A stretch of DNA of 64,000 bases from Xanthobacter autotrophicus Py2 (GCA_000017645.1 CP000781.1:1144001-1208000), one strand, 5' to 3'. Counted from the first letter of the stretch, positions 52,665 to 63,567 are shown. Numbers and translations are program-made. The notes: generated from the letters alone by a model not told the origin.

Positions 52665-54029
52665 ATGGCCCAGCAAAAGCAGTTTCTCTCGCAGCCCTTC
52701 GCCGGATATCTGAACGAGCCGGCACCTGAGGAGAATGTCGAGCTCACCCACATTGAGAAGGGCTCGGCAGCCGGCGAGTTGCTGCGACGCTATTGGCAGC
52801 CGGTGGCCCTGACCAGCGAGATCAAGGATGTGCCGCTCGGCATCCGGATGTTTGGTGAGGACCTCGTGGTCTTCCGCAACACGGCTGGCGAATACGGCAT
52901 CCTCGACCGCCATTGTCCGCACCGCGGGACGTCGCTGGAATTCGGCCTGCCCACCGAATGCGGCCTGCGGTGCTGCTACCATGGCTGGCTCTTCGGCATG
53001 GATGGCAAGGTTCTGGAAACGCCCGGCGACCCGCCCGGCAGCACGCTGAAGGACCGGCTCTACCACGCCGCCTATCCTGCACGCGAATACAAGGGCCTCG
53101 TCTTCGGATACTTCGGCCCGATCGAGGCCATGCCGGAATTTCCCATCTACGATTCCTACGAGCACCCCGACGACAAGCTGGTGCCGTATTGCGTCACCTA
53201 TCCCTGCAACTGGCTGCAGGTGCTGGAAAACGTGATGGACCCGGCGCATGCGGTGTTCTTGCACACCCGCGTGACCTTCTCCCACTTCTCCGACACCTGG
53301 GGCGAGCTTCCGGTGATGGATTTCGTGGAGACGCCCACCGGCATGATCTACGTCACCACCCGCCGCTGGAAGGACAAGGTGTGGGTGCGATCCAACGACA
53401 TCCTCATGCCGAACCTCGCCCAGGTCGGCCATATCTGGGAGGATGGGCAGGAGGCCAAGCAGTTCGGCCGCGTGGGCATCACGCGCTGGACCACGCCCAT
53501 CGACAACCAGACCTGCCGGGTGATCGGCTGGCGCCATTTCCATCCGGACGTGGATCCGCGCGGCCTGGCGAAGGAAGAGGAGTGCGGGGTCGAGAAGGTG
53601 GATTTCTACGGACAGGGCATCGGGGCCTCCTTCGAGGAGCGCCAGCGCCTGCCGGGAGACTATGACGCCATCGTTTCCCAGCGGCCCATCGCCGTCCACG
53701 CGCTGGAGCACCTCACCTATTGCGACAAGGGCGTGGTGATGCTGCGCAAGCTCCTGCGCCGCGACATCCGCGGCCTTGCCGCAGGCGAAGAGCGGGCTGC
53801 ATCCCCGCTGCGCTCCAACGGCCTCATCCCGACCTACTGCCACGACACGGTTCTCGACATTCCGCCCATCGACGGCGTGGACGATCTGGAGTTGCTCGAG
53901 GAGGTGGGCCGCCGCGTCACCGAGATCATCATCGAGGGCGAGCACCACAGCGCCGACGACCGGATCGAGATCGTGCGGCGCAAGCTGCTCGAATACCAGC
54001 GCTCGCTGCTGCCCCGCGCGGCGGAGTGA
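52665..54029 (+). CDS. Rieske non-heme iron oxygenase, alpha subunit (phthalate-dioxygenase-like)
   Basis: 454 residues. The Rieske 2Fe-2S ligands are in CPHRG near residue 84 and CCYHGW near residue 104. The catalytic iron site is in NVMDPAHAVFLH near residue 190, the D/ExxHxxxxH arrangement. The N-terminal motif GELLRRYWQPVAL is typical of the phthalate 4,5-dioxygenase/vanillate demethylase group, homo-oligomeric oxygenases without a beta subunit. It should hydroxylate or dealkylate an aromatic or heterocyclic substrate using electrons from the reductase encoded at 60723. It is the first gene of the operon. Confidence 0.94.
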   Translation: MAQQKQFLSQPFAGYLNEPAPEENVELTHIEKGSAAGELLRRYWQPVALTSEIKDVPLGIRMFGEDLVVFRNTAGEYGILDRHCPHRGTSLEFGLPTECGLRCCYHGWLFGMDGKVLETPGDPPGSTLKDRLYHAAYPAREYKGLVFGYFGPIEAMPEFPIYDSYEHPDDKLVPYCVTYPCNWLQVLENVMDPAHAVFLHTRVTFSHFSDTWGELPVMDFVETPTGMIYVTTRRWKDKVWVRSNDILMPNLAQVGHIWEDGQEAKQFGRVGITRWTTPIDNQTCRVIGWRHFHPDVDPRGLAKEEECGVEKVDFYGQGIGASFEERQRLPGDYDAIVSQRPIAVHALEHLTYCDKGVVMLRKLLRRDIRGLAAGEERAASPLRSNGLIPTYCHDTVLDIPPIDGVDDLELLEEVGRRVTEIIIEGEHHSADDRIEIVRRKLLEYQRSLLPRAAE

Positions 54030-54137
54030 ACGCACCCGGCGGCTTGCCCAGCCGCCGCCCCACGCGGCCACACAGCAATGCCGCAAGACCAGTGAGGCGA
54101 AACGGCCTCGCAGCCATACAGCACAAGGATCTGCCCC

Positions 54138-54755
54138 GTGACCAAGCACCCGATCCACCCCGGCGCCGTTGACTGGAGCGGCGAGAACCCCGGCATCTAT
54201 CTGAAGGAGCAGCCGGAGGGGCCGTGGACCGGCCTCATGTGCTTCTTCCGCATCGTCTATTCGCCTTTCGGCCTTGGCAGCGGCATCGTCGTGCTGGACG
54301 AGCCCGGCACTGCCAAGGGCCTGCCCGAGGTCGCCAATTTCTGCATCTCCGACAACGAGGATCTCGCCCGTTACCTCGTGGCCGAGTTCTTCAGCAAGTT
54401 CGCGGCCTTCCGCGTCTCTCCCGGCATCTCAGCCATCAGCTACCTGTCGGCCACAGAGATCCGGCGCGAGGGCGACACCCGCGGCACCTATCGCGAGATC
54501 GTCAGCGCCGCCGACATGGAGGTGGTCGCCACGTGGAACCAGCTCGGCGCGCCTTATGCTGTCGACATGCCGCCCGAGAAGGGACCCACCAAGAAGCACG
54601 AAATGTACAGCGTCTTCCTTGACGCGCCCGACGCCTCGGTGACGATCAACGGCCGTCCGCTCAAGGGCAAGGTCGCGACGCGCAACTGCGCCGATACCGT
54701 CAAGAGCTCCGCCTTCCTGGCATTTTCCGAGTCCTGGATGCGGACGGACGCCTGA
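54138..54755 (+). CDS. Uncharacterised 205-residue protein
   Basis: 205 residues from a GTG at 54138, with AAGGAT about 10 bases before it. I do not recognise the family. There is no signal peptide or membrane segment. The sequence looks like a compact globular protein with hydrophobic beta-strand-like stretches (TGLMCFFRIVYSPFGLGSGI, PEVANFCISDN) and a tail ending RNCADTVKSSAFLAFSES. No metal-binding or nucleotide motif is evident. It sits between the oxygenase and the transporter genes in the same direction, 108 bp after the former and 26 bp before the latter, so it is probably an enzyme or small binding protein of this pathway. Confidence 0.8.
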   Translation: MTKHPIHPGAVDWSGENPGIYLKEQPEGPWTGLMCFFRIVYSPFGLGSGIVVLDEPGTAKGLPEVANFCISDNEDLARYLVAEFFSKFAAFRVSPGISAISYLSATEIRREGDTRGTYREIVSAADMEVVATWNQLGAPYAVDMPPEKGPTKKHEMYSVFLDAPDASVTINGRPLKGKVATRNCADTVKSSAFLAFSESWMRTDA

Positions 54756-54781
54756 ACGGCGTTCCACGGGAGGATCGGACC

Positions 54782-55651
54782 ATGACGGACGCGCTCCAGT
54801 TTCTTCTGAGCGGCATCGTCGTCGGCAGCATCTACGGGCTCATCGGCGTCGGCTTCACCTGCATCTTCAACGTGACCGGCATCGTAAACTTCGCCCAGGG
54901 GGATTTCGCGATGGTGGGCGCCATGACCACCATCGCTCTGCTGTCGGCGGGGGTGCCGCTGCCCATCGCGATCGTGCTCGCCATCGTCGTCACGTGCCTC
55001 GTGGCGGCGATCATCGAGCGCACCGCCATCCGGCCGGTCCGCTCGGACGTCGTGCGTGGCATCATCGTCACCATCGGCATCGGCGTGATCCTCCACGGCG
55101 TGGCCGCGCTGGTCTGGGGCACCGACGCCCAGCCCATGCCGGCCTTCTCGGGAGATGCGCCGATCCGCATCGGCGGCGCCACCATCTCGCCCCAGGCGCT
55201 GTGGGTCGTCGGCGCCGCCATGACCGCGATGGTCCTGCTGGAACTGCTGTTCCGCAAGACGTTCCTGGGGCAAATGTTCCGCGCCTGCGCCATCAATCCC
55301 TTCGCGGCCGGCCTCGTCGGCATTCGCGTCGGCACCATGAGCCTCATCAGCTTCGTCATGTCCGGCGCGCTCGGGGCCATCGCCGGCATCGTCGTGGCGC
55401 CTATCGCCCTCACCCAGTACGACAGCGGCCTCCAGCTCGGCATCAAGGGGTTCGTGGCCTGCATCGTCGGGGGCTTCGGTGGGCCGATCGGCGCGGCGCT
55501 GGGAGGCATCCTCCTCGGCATCCTGGAGGCGTTCGCAGCGGGCTATGTCAGCTCCGGCTACAAGAACGCCATCGCCTTCGTGCTGCTGCTCGTCTTCCTG
55601 CTGTTCCGGCCCGGCGGCCTGTTCGGCGACCTCGAAAAGGTGAGGAGCTGA
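54782..55651 (+). CDS. Branched-chain amino acid-type ABC permease (LivH family)
   Basis: 289 residues, eight or so membrane helices. LivH-family features: GIVVGSIYGLIGVGFTCIF near residue 10, NFAQGDFAMVGA near residue 37, and the C-terminal VLLLVFLLFRPGGLFGD. GGGAGGA-type ribosome-binding sequence (GGGAGGA) precedes the ATG. It forms the transmembrane channel with the LivM-like subunit encoded one base after its stop codon. Substrates of such systems include amino acids, urea, amides and aromatic acids. Confidence 0.93.
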   Translation: MTDALQFLLSGIVVGSIYGLIGVGFTCIFNVTGIVNFAQGDFAMVGAMTTIALLSAGVPLPIAIVLAIVVTCLVAAIIERTAIRPVRSDVVRGIIVTIGIGVILHGVAALVWGTDAQPMPAFSGDAPIRIGGATISPQALWVVGAAMTAMVLLELLFRKTFLGQMFRACAINPFAAGLVGIRVGTMSLISFVMSGALGAIAGIVVAPIALTQYDSGLQLGIKGFVACIVGGFGGPIGAALGGILLGILEAFAAGYVSSGYKNAIAFVLLLVFLLFRPGGLFGDLEKVRS

Positions 55652-55652
55652 C

Positions 55653-56593
55653 ATGGTCCGCATCCCCCTGCTCATCGCCATCCTCGTGGCCTGCCTGGTC
55701 ACGGGCGGCGACTATGCCATCAGCCTCGCAGTGGTCATCGGACTGCAGGCACTGCCCGCCCTCGGCCTGACGCTCCTCACCGGCTACACCGGCCAGATCT
55801 CGCTCGGCCATGCCGCCTTCTACGGCCTCGGCGCCTACGGCTCCGCGCTTATCGGCGCCGCCCTCGGCCTGCCCGCCCTGCTGAGCGTGATCATTGCCTC
55901 GGCGCTGGTGGCGGGGATCGCCTGGGCCATCGGCTGGCTGGTGTTCCGGCTGAAGGGGCACCATCTCGCCATGGCGACGCTGGCCTTCGGCATCATCGTG
56001 CAGATCGCCTTCGTCGAGATGCATTTCCTCACCGGCGGTCCCAACGGCCTGTCGGGCATCGAGCCGCTGTCGATCTTCGGCAAGGACCTCATCACCGACG
56101 CCCAGGTGCTGCCGGTGGTGTGGGGCGCGGTGATCCTCGCGGTCCTGTTCGCCCAGAACCTCATCTCCTCACCCGCCGGCCTCGTGATGCGGGCCATCGC
56201 GGAGGGCGACAAGGTGGTCGGCTCTCTCGGCAATGACGTCGCCGCTATCAAGCGCAAGGTGATGATGCTGAGCGGCTTCCTCTGCGCGGTGGGCGGCGGG
56301 CTCTACGCCCATTATGTCGGCTACCTCAGCCCCGGACCGTTCGACGTGGGCTTCTCCGTGCGGCTCCTGCTCATGGTGGCGCTCGGCGGTTTCGCCAACA
56401 TCTGGGGCGTGCTGTTCGGCGTCGCCTTCGTGACGCTGGTGGGCGAGGCCCTGAAGCCGCTCGGCGCCTTCGACGTGATCGCCTACGGCACGCTCCTCGT
56501 GGTCTCGGTCATCTTCTTCCCGCGCGGCCTCATGGCCGGCATCGCGGAGCCCGTGGTGGCGCAGGCGCGCCGGTTCCGAAAGGTGGCCGCCCG

Positions 56594-56597
<4 letters not shown>
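55653..56597 (+). CDS. Branched-chain amino acid-type ABC permease (LivM family)
   Basis: 314 residues with about eight membrane helices. LivM features: LGLTLLTGYTGQISLGHAAF near residue 30, VFRLKGHHLAMATLAFG near residue 95, and LLMVALGGFANIWGVLFGV near residue 235. It starts one base after livH with GAGGAG upstream, and its stop overlaps the ATPase start (ATGA). It is the second permease subunit of the importer. Confidence 0.93.
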
Positions 56598-58243
<1,646 letters not shown>

Positions 58244-58254
58244 AGGAGGTCGCA

Positions 58255-59406
58255 TTGGACGAGATCACCGCCCCCTCCGCCCTCTCCGACGCAGACGGCA
58301 CCGCGCTCGCACTGATGCACGCGGTGGAACCGGCCTGGCGCGGCGTCGCATTGGCGCGCGACGCGATGGACTTTCCCGAGCGGACCATTCTTCATGCCGG
58401 CCCACCGGTGGACTTGGCGCGCATCGCCCGTCCCATCCTCAACAGCGCCGTTATGGCCGTGCTGCTGGAGGCCTGGGCCGCCGATGCGACCGAGGCGGAG
58501 GCGATGATCCTCTCCGGCGCCATCCGCCTCGCCCCGGCACAGGACCATGGCGTCATGGTGCCGCTTGCCGCCGTCTTCTCGCCGAACATGGCGGCCCAGA
58601 TCGTCGTCGATCTTGCCGATCCGCGCCGTCGCGTGCTTGCCCCCATCAATGGCGGCATGGCCAAGGCGCAACGGCTCGGCCTTGCCGGACCCGACATCCT
58701 CGCGCACCTCAAGTGGATCAACGGCAACCTCGCGGCGACGCTGTCCATCGTAGCCGACCGGGACATTCCTCTCCTGCCCATCGCGGACGCCGCGCTGGCG
58801 GCGGGAGACGATTGCCACGGCCGCACCGTCGCGGGTACGCGGCTGGTGATCGAGGCCATCGCGCCACGCCTCGGCAGCGACACGCTGGAACGCCATTTCC
58901 TGGATGGCGCGCCCGGCTTCTTCCTCAACCTCTGGATGGCGGCGGCCAAGCTGATCGCCTCGGCCGCCGAGATCCCCGGCAGCAGCCTCATCACCGCCAT
59001 GGGCGCCAACGGCGTGGACGCCGGTGTCCAGCTCGGCGGCCGGCCCGGCCAGTGGTTCACCGCGCCGGCCGCGCCCCCGGAGGGCACGCTGGTGGAGGGC
59101 GTCACCCCGGACGACCGCCTCGGCGCCATCGGCGACAGCGCTCTTGTGGACGCGCTGGGCTTCGGCGCCATGCTGACCGAGCAAGCCGGCCTGCCGCGGG
59201 CACGCCTGTTTCCGCGCGAGCACCCCGCCTTCGCCCTCAGCCGGGCGCGCATCGGGCTCCCCGCCGCAGCCCTGGTGGCGGCCGGCGCCGCGCCCCGCAT
59301 CGCCCTCGGCATCCTCGACCGCGCCGGATGGCGCGGACGCATCGGCGGCGGCATCCATACCCCACCCCCGGCGCTGTTCGCCGAAGCCTTCAACGCCATC
59401 GCCTGA
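58255..59406 (+). CDS. DUF1116 (AllG/YlbE-like) protein
   Basis: 383 residues from a TTG at 58255, supported by a strong GAGGAGGT just upstream. The sequence follows E. coli YlbE along its length as I recall it: ERTILHAGPPVDLARI near residue 41, PINGGMAKAQRLG near residue 130, FFLNLWMAAAKL near residue 222, and QWFTAPAAPPEGT near residue 264. It is somewhat shorter than YlbE (about 420 residues). YlbE (AllG) is a subunit of oxamate carbamoyltransferase in allantoin degradation, working with FdrA (AllF) and YlbF (AllH). Neither partner is present here, so its reaction is unclear; a carbamoyl or amide transfer step is an inference. Confidence 0.8.
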   Translation: MDEITAPSALSDADGTALALMHAVEPAWRGVALARDAMDFPERTILHAGPPVDLARIARPILNSAVMAVLLEAWAADATEAEAMILSGAIRLAPAQDHGVMVPLAAVFSPNMAAQIVVDLADPRRRVLAPINGGMAKAQRLGLAGPDILAHLKWINGNLAATLSIVADRDIPLLPIADAALAAGDDCHGRTVAGTRLVIEAIAPRLGSDTLERHFLDGAPGFFLNLWMAAAKLIASAAEIPGSSLITAMGANGVDAGVQLGGRPGQWFTAPAAPPEGTLVEGVTPDDRLGAIGDSALVDALGFGAMLTEQAGLPRARLFPREHPAFALSRARIGLPAAALVAAGAAPRIALGILDRAGWRGRIGGGIHTPPPALFAEAFNAIA

Positions 59407-59456
59407 CCCGAATTCGTTCCTGATCCGCCCACACAGCCCCGACCGAAGGTGTTCCC

Positions 59457-60602
59457 ATGCTGCCCCTGAGACCCACCATCGCCGCATTGCTTATCGCCGC
59501 TGGCCTCTCGGCCGCCCACGCCGCCGACCCCATCAAGATCGGCGGCCTTCTGGAGACCTCCGGCGCCGTCGCCTCCCTCGGCCAGCCTGGCCTTGAGGGC
59601 GCCATGCTGGCGGTGGAGCAGATCAACAAGACGGGCGGCATCAACGGACAGCCCGTCGAGTTCGTGAACGTCAACACCGAGAGCGACAACACCCGCGCCG
59701 TGACCGCCGTGAAGCGCCTCATCGGACAGGGCGACATCGCTGCCATCGTCGGGCCGATGAACTCCGGCTCGTCCTTCGCCATCATCGACACCGTGCAGCG
59801 GGCCTCCGTGCCCATGATCTCCAATGGTGGCTCGCGCAACATCGTGCTGCCGGCCGAGGAGAAGAAGTGGATCTTCCTCTCGCCCCTCACTGACGTGCTC
59901 GTGCAGAGCGTGATGATGGAGGACATGAAGAAGCGCGGGATCACACGCATCGCCCTCCTGAATGCGGACAGTCCCTTCGGCACCAGCGGCCGCGAGCAAC
60001 TGGAGAAGAACGCTGCCAGCTACGGCATCACCGTCGTGTCCCAGCAGGCCTTCGGCAACGCCGATCAGGACATGACGCCCCAGCTCACCAAGGTGCGCGG
60101 CACCGATGCGCAGGCGGTGGTGGTGTGGGCCACAGGCCCCGGACAGGCCATCGTGGTGAAGAATTATCGCCAGCTCGGCATCGACCTGCCGCTCTATCTT
60201 TCCCAGGCCGCGAACGACTTCAACTTCCTGCGCCTCGCCGGCCCGGCTGCGGATGGAATCTTCATCCCCTCCTCGAAGATCTATGTCACCGGCGCGCTGG
60301 CCGCGAACGACCCGCAGAAAGCCGTGATCGAGACCTTCGCGAAGGATTACGAGGCCAAATACGGCAAGCCCCCGGCGACGTTCGCGGGTAACGCCTACGA
60401 CGCGGTGATGATGCTGGCGGAGGCGGTGAAGAAGGCCGGTGCCACCGATCGCGCCGCCATCCGCGGTGCCATCGAGGGCCTGAAAGACCACGTGGGTGTC
60501 ACCGCCGTCTACACCTACGGCCCCGGCGACCATTTCGGCGCCAAGGCGGACAGCGTGGTGATGCTCACCGTCAAGGACGGCAAGTTCGCCCTCGTGCGCT
60601 GA
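59457..60602 (+). CDS. ABC transporter substrate-binding protein (LivJ type)
   Basis: 381 residues. A signal peptide (MLPLRPTIAALLIAAGLSAAHA) leads to a periplasmic-binding protein type I fold starting DPIKIGGLLETSGAVASLG. Other features are GNTxxx-like GPMNSGSSFAI near residue 100, VVVWATGPGQA near residue 222 and TFAGNAYDAVMML near residue 308. It delivers the ligand to the Liv-type permeases. It lies between the DUF1116 and reductase genes, so transport and catabolic genes are interleaved in one operon. GAAGGTG precedes the ATG. Confidence 0.94.
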   Translation: MLPLRPTIAALLIAAGLSAAHAADPIKIGGLLETSGAVASLGQPGLEGAMLAVEQINKTGGINGQPVEFVNVNTESDNTRAVTAVKRLIGQGDIAAIVGPMNSGSSFAIIDTVQRASVPMISNGGSRNIVLPAEEKKWIFLSPLTDVLVQSVMMEDMKKRGITRIALLNADSPFGTSGREQLEKNAASYGITVVSQQAFGNADQDMTPQLTKVRGTDAQAVVVWATGPGQAIVVKNYRQLGIDLPLYLSQAANDFNFLRLAGPAADGIFIPSSKIYVTGALAANDPQKAVIETFAKDYEAKYGKPPATFAGNAYDAVMMLAEAVKKAGATDRAAIRGAIEGLKDHVGVTAVYTYGPGDHFGAKADSVVMLTVKDGKFALVR

Positions 60603-60672
60603 TGACATTGCGGCGGCGCTGACCGCCGCGACCCGATCCATTCCCTTCACCCGATTCCGTTCGGCGATCCAG

Positions 60673-60698
60673 CCGGGCGCGGAGACGCGCGCGCCCGG
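60673..60698 (+). terminator. Hairpin between the binding-protein and reductase genes
   Basis: CCGGGCGC (60673-60680) and GCGCCCGG (60691-60698) form a perfect 8-bp stem with a 10-base loop in the 120-bp gap. Such structures often follow abundant binding-protein genes and lower downstream expression. No U-tract. Confidence 0.35.
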
Positions 60699-60722
60699 CC
60701 GGACGCTCCCGAGGAGACGGAC

Positions 60723-61736
60723 ATGCCCAATGTGACCATCGTCTTCGCAGACGGTGAGCGGACCGAGATCAAGGCCCGCCCCGGCGAGATGATCCTCCAG
60801 GCCGCGCGCCGTAACGGACTGGCGCTGAGCTCTGATTGCGAGGTGGGCGACTGCCAGACCTGCCGCTGCACCCTTCTCGCCGGCGCGATCGAGCATGACG
60901 CATTCGCCACCACCTCCCTCACCACCGCCGAGATGGAGAGCGGCGAGGTGCTGACCTGCGTCTCGGCAGCTGATGGAGACGTGACGCTCCGCATGCCCTA
61001 TGAGCGCACCCGGCTGCTGCCGGCGAAGCCCTTCACGCTGCGCATCGAAAGCCTGGAGCAACTCGGCGCCAGCGTGATCCGCCTGAAGGGGCAGACGCTG
61101 GGGCTCAAGCCGCTGGTGTTTCTCTCCGGCCAGTACATCAACCTGAAAGTGCCGGGCACGGAGGCCCTGCGCTCCTATTCCATGGCCAACCCGCCTTCCG
61201 GGGAGCGCTCTCTGGAGCTGCTGATCCGGCTGCTCGACGACGGCGCCATGTCCACGTATCTGCGCGAACGCGCGGCTCCCGGCGACCAGATCGCGTGCGA
61301 AGGCCCACGCGGCACCTTCTATCTCCGCGACGGCACGCGCCCGTTGCTGATGGTGGCCGGCGGCACGGGCCTCGCGCCAATGCTCGCCATGCTGCGACAG
61401 ATTGCGAGCGCGCCAACGTCGCGCGCCATGACCCTTTGCTTCGGCGTGAACACGCCCGAGGACCTGTTCTGCCTCGACGACCTCGCCGAGCTTGCAAGTC
61501 GCCTGCCGGGCCTTGAAATCCGCGTGGCCGTGGCGCGTGGCGACGCCGGGCCGAAATGGCAGGCGGGCTATGCCACCGATCTCCTCCAGCCCGGGGACGT
61601 GCCGGGGCGCGACATCTACCTGTGTGGTCCGCCCCCCATGACCGACGCGGCGCGCGCCTTCCTGACTGCCCACGGCGCCGATCCTGCGGCCATCTTTCTG
61701 GAACGTTTTGTCGTGAGCGGCGCCACCGCCGCCTGA
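60723..61736 (+). CDS. Ferredoxin-fused oxygenase reductase (2Fe-2S/FAD/NADH)
   Basis: 337 residues. N-terminal plant-type ferredoxin (about 1-90) with the Cys ligands in SDCEVGDCQTCRC near residue 38 and LTCVSAA near residue 79. FAD domain with RSYSMANPP near residue 150, and NADH domain with AGGTGLAPMLAML near residue 212 and LCGPPPMTDAA near residue 300. The ferredoxin-first order is that of benzoate/naphthalene dioxygenase reductases, not phthalate dioxygenase reductase, whose ferredoxin is C-terminal. It should supply electrons to the Rieske oxygenase at the head of the operon. GAGGAG precedes the start. Confidence 0.94.
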   Translation: MPNVTIVFADGERTEIKARPGEMILQAARRNGLALSSDCEVGDCQTCRCTLLAGAIEHDAFATTSLTTAEMESGEVLTCVSAADGDVTLRMPYERTRLLPAKPFTLRIESLEQLGASVIRLKGQTLGLKPLVFLSGQYINLKVPGTEALRSYSMANPPSGERSLELLIRLLDDGAMSTYLRERAAPGDQIACEGPRGTFYLRDGTRPLLMVAGGTGLAPMLAMLRQIASAPTSRAMTLCFGVNTPEDLFCLDDLAELASRLPGLEIRVAVARGDAGPKWQAGYATDLLQPGDVPGRDIYLCGPPPMTDAARAFLTAHGADPAAIFLERFVVSGATAA

Positions 61737-61751
61737 TCGAAAGCTTGATCC

Positions 61752-62861
61752 ATGAGCATCTTTGTCAAGACCCTCAGCCTCGGGGCGGATGGCCCACGCG
61801 TCGCAGTGAAGGACACCATCGATATCGCGGGCGAGCCGACCATGGCTGGCAGCCGGGCCCTGGCCGACGCAGCCCCCGCGACCGAACATGCCGAAGTGGT
61901 GGCGCGGGCGCTCGCAGCGGGCTGCCGGATCGTCGGCAAGACCACGCTCCACGAGCTGGCCTTCGGCGTGACCGGCATCAACGACTGGAGCGGAACGCCC
62001 GAGAACCCGAAATGGCCGCATCTGGTGCCCGGCGGCTCGTCCTCGGGATCGGCCGCGGCAGTGGCGGCGGGGCTCGCCGATTTCGCCCTCGGCACGGACA
62101 CCGGCGGGTCCGTCCGCATCCCGGCCGCCTGCTGCGGTGTCTTCGGGCTGAAGCCGACCTTCGGTCGGGTCAGCCGGCACGGTGTGATGCCAACCGACAG
62201 CACCATCGACTGCGTAGGCCCGATCGCGACAAGCGCGGACATGCTGATGCGCGCCATGGAGATCATCGATCCCACCTTCGCGCGACGGTCGGTCAATGCG
62301 CCGCGCATCGGGCGCGTGGCGGTGAAGGCCAATCCGGCGATCCACCGGGCCGTCAACGAGGCACTGGCAGCTTCGGGCGTCGAGAGCCGCGATGTCAAAC
62401 TCGCCGGACTTGAAGCCGCCTTCTCCGCCGGTCTCGCAATCATCAATGCCGAGAACGTCACCGGCCTCGGCCACCTGCTGCAGACGGGTCTCGTGGGAGA
62501 CGACGTCGCCCGGCGCCTCGCCCAGGCAGCCGCCGTAACCAGGGAGGAGATCGCCGCAGCCGAGTTTGTGCGTGCGGCGTTCACGGCGGAGATCGACGCA
62601 CTCCTCGAAGCCCTCGACGTACTGGTTCTGCCGACCATGCCCGAGTTCCCGCCTGCTCTCGCGGAAGCGCGCGGCGACCTTTCCGCCGTGGGCATGACGA
62701 CGTTCGTGCGCCCCTTCAATCTGTCGGGACATCCCGCCGTGACCGTGCCGCTGCTGGCAGAGAACGGCGCGCCGGCGGGTTTGCAGATCGTCGGGAGAAA
62801 GGGCGAGGATGCGTTGGTCCTGGCGGTCGCTGAACGGGTCAGCCTCGCAAGGTCGCAATGA
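61752..62861 (+). CDS. Amidase (amidase signature family)
   Basis: 369 residues, shorter than typical 450-500-residue family members. The Ser-Ser-Lys triad is recognisable: Lys in VAVKDTIDI near residue 19, cis-Ser in GGSSSGSAAA near residue 95, and nucleophile Ser in GTDTGGSVRIPAA near residue 120. It hydrolyses a carbon-nitrogen amide bond. As the last gene of the operon after the oxygenase reductase it could cleave an amide of the imported substrate or of a ring-opened product. The start follows the reductase stop by 15 bp. Confidence 0.92.
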   Translation: MSIFVKTLSLGADGPRVAVKDTIDIAGEPTMAGSRALADAAPATEHAEVVARALAAGCRIVGKTTLHELAFGVTGINDWSGTPENPKWPHLVPGGSSSGSAAAVAAGLADFALGTDTGGSVRIPAACCGVFGLKPTFGRVSRHGVMPTDSTIDCVGPIATSADMLMRAMEIIDPTFARRSVNAPRIGRVAVKANPAIHRAVNEALAASGVESRDVKLAGLEAAFSAGLAIINAENVTGLGHLLQTGLVGDDVARRLAQAAAVTREEIAAAEFVRAAFTAEIDALLEALDVLVLPTMPEFPPALAEARGDLSAVGMTTFVRPFNLSGHPAVTVPLLAENGAPAGLQIVGRKGEDALVLAVAERVSLARSQ

Positions 62862-62946
62862 GGGTCGATTTCAGCCCCAGTTGTTTCCACCAAAAATGAT
62901 ACATTAGTTTAAAAAATGACGACTACGTAAAATATATTGCTTGAAT
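62862..62946. other. AT-rich gap between convergent amidase and soxR
   Basis: An 85-bp gap far richer in A and T than the rest of the window (62880-62945), between the convergent amidase and soxR stops. No hairpin is obvious. It may mark a boundary between acquired segments. Confidence 0.4.
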
Positions 62947-63408
62947 TCACTCCAAATTACTCTGTAGCAAAACCGCCCCCGCTCCCCTAGCACTTAACGC
63001 ATCCGCAGGATTGCGGAGCGGGCACTCCTCAAGTGACAGGCATCCGCATCCGATACAACCATCCAGATGGTTGCGCAGCTGGGTGAGACCGTCGATACGT
63101 GCCTGCAATGCCACTCTCCAGCCGGCGACCATATCGCGAACCGCGGCAGCTGACGGTTGTTTCCCGGCCGGTATCGGTTTCAGCAGGGCGGAGATTTCAG
63201 CCAGCGGCATTCCCAGGTGCTGTGCCACCCGGATAATCGCGATCCGCCGTAGAATGTCCCTGGAAAAGCGCCGCTGGTTGCCGCGGCTGCGCGTTGCCGC
63301 GATGAGCCCTTTGGCTTCGTAGAAGTGCAGAGTCGAAACGGCCACTCCGCTGCGCTGCGCAACTTCCCCCACGGTCATTTGCCGAGGCGGGCTTCCTCGT
63401 CTGTCCAC
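62947..63408 (-). CDS. soxR: Redox-sensing regulator SoxR (MerR family)
   Basis: 153 residues from a GTG at 63408, with AAGGA eight bases upstream and the same length as E. coli SoxR; an ATG at 63378 would give 143 residues. MerR helix-turn-helix TVGEVAQRSGVAVSTLHFYE leads into the dimerisation helix. The 2Fe-2S ligands are intact in CIGCGCLSLEEC near residue 121, followed by PLRNPADALSARGAGA. SoxR is activated by oxidation of its cluster by redox-cycling compounds. Outside enteric bacteria it usually controls nearby oxidoreductase or efflux genes directly, which fits the divergent SDR gene. Confidence 0.94.
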   Translation of the reverse strand: MDRRGSPPRQMTVGEVAQRSGVAVSTLHFYEAKGLIAATRSRGNQRRFSRDILRRIAIIRVAQHLGMPLAEISALLKPIPAGKQPSAAAVRDMVAGWRVALQARIDGLTQLRNHLDGCIGCGCLSLEECPLRNPADALSARGAGAVLLQSNLE

Positions 63409-63419
63409 GACGAAAATCC

Positions 63420-63450
63420 TTGACCTAAACCATACTCGAGGTTTTATACG
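63420..63450 (+). promoter_or_regulatory. SoxR-type promoter with 19-bp spacer
   Basis: TTGACC (63420-63425) and TATACG (63445-63450) are separated by 19 bp, the overlong spacing that MerR-family activators correct. Within it CCTAAACCATACTCGAGG (63424-63441) matches 12 of 18 positions of the SoxR box as I recall it, with the right half better conserved. It faces the SDR gene at 63568. Confidence 0.65.
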
Positions 63451-63567
63451 AATGGTCCGCTTGCCCATGCAAGCCCTTTGGCCAAGCACGGCTGAAGAGT
63501 CTTTCGCGTTGGCGACCGCGTCCGTAAGAAGGACCGGCCCGACGCAAGCTCGTACGGGACGGACAAA

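Noticed and set aside
54138..54755. Interpretation of the 205-residue protein as a beta subunit of the Rieske oxygenase
   Set aside because: It lacks the length pattern and motifs of ring-hydroxylating beta subunits, and phthalate-type oxygenases normally have none.
58392..62858. A 1488-codon open frame antisense to the DUF1116, binding-protein, reductase and amidase genes
   Set aside because: Four real genes with motifs, ribosome-binding sites and consistent spacing lie on the plus strand; the antisense frame is low-complexity.
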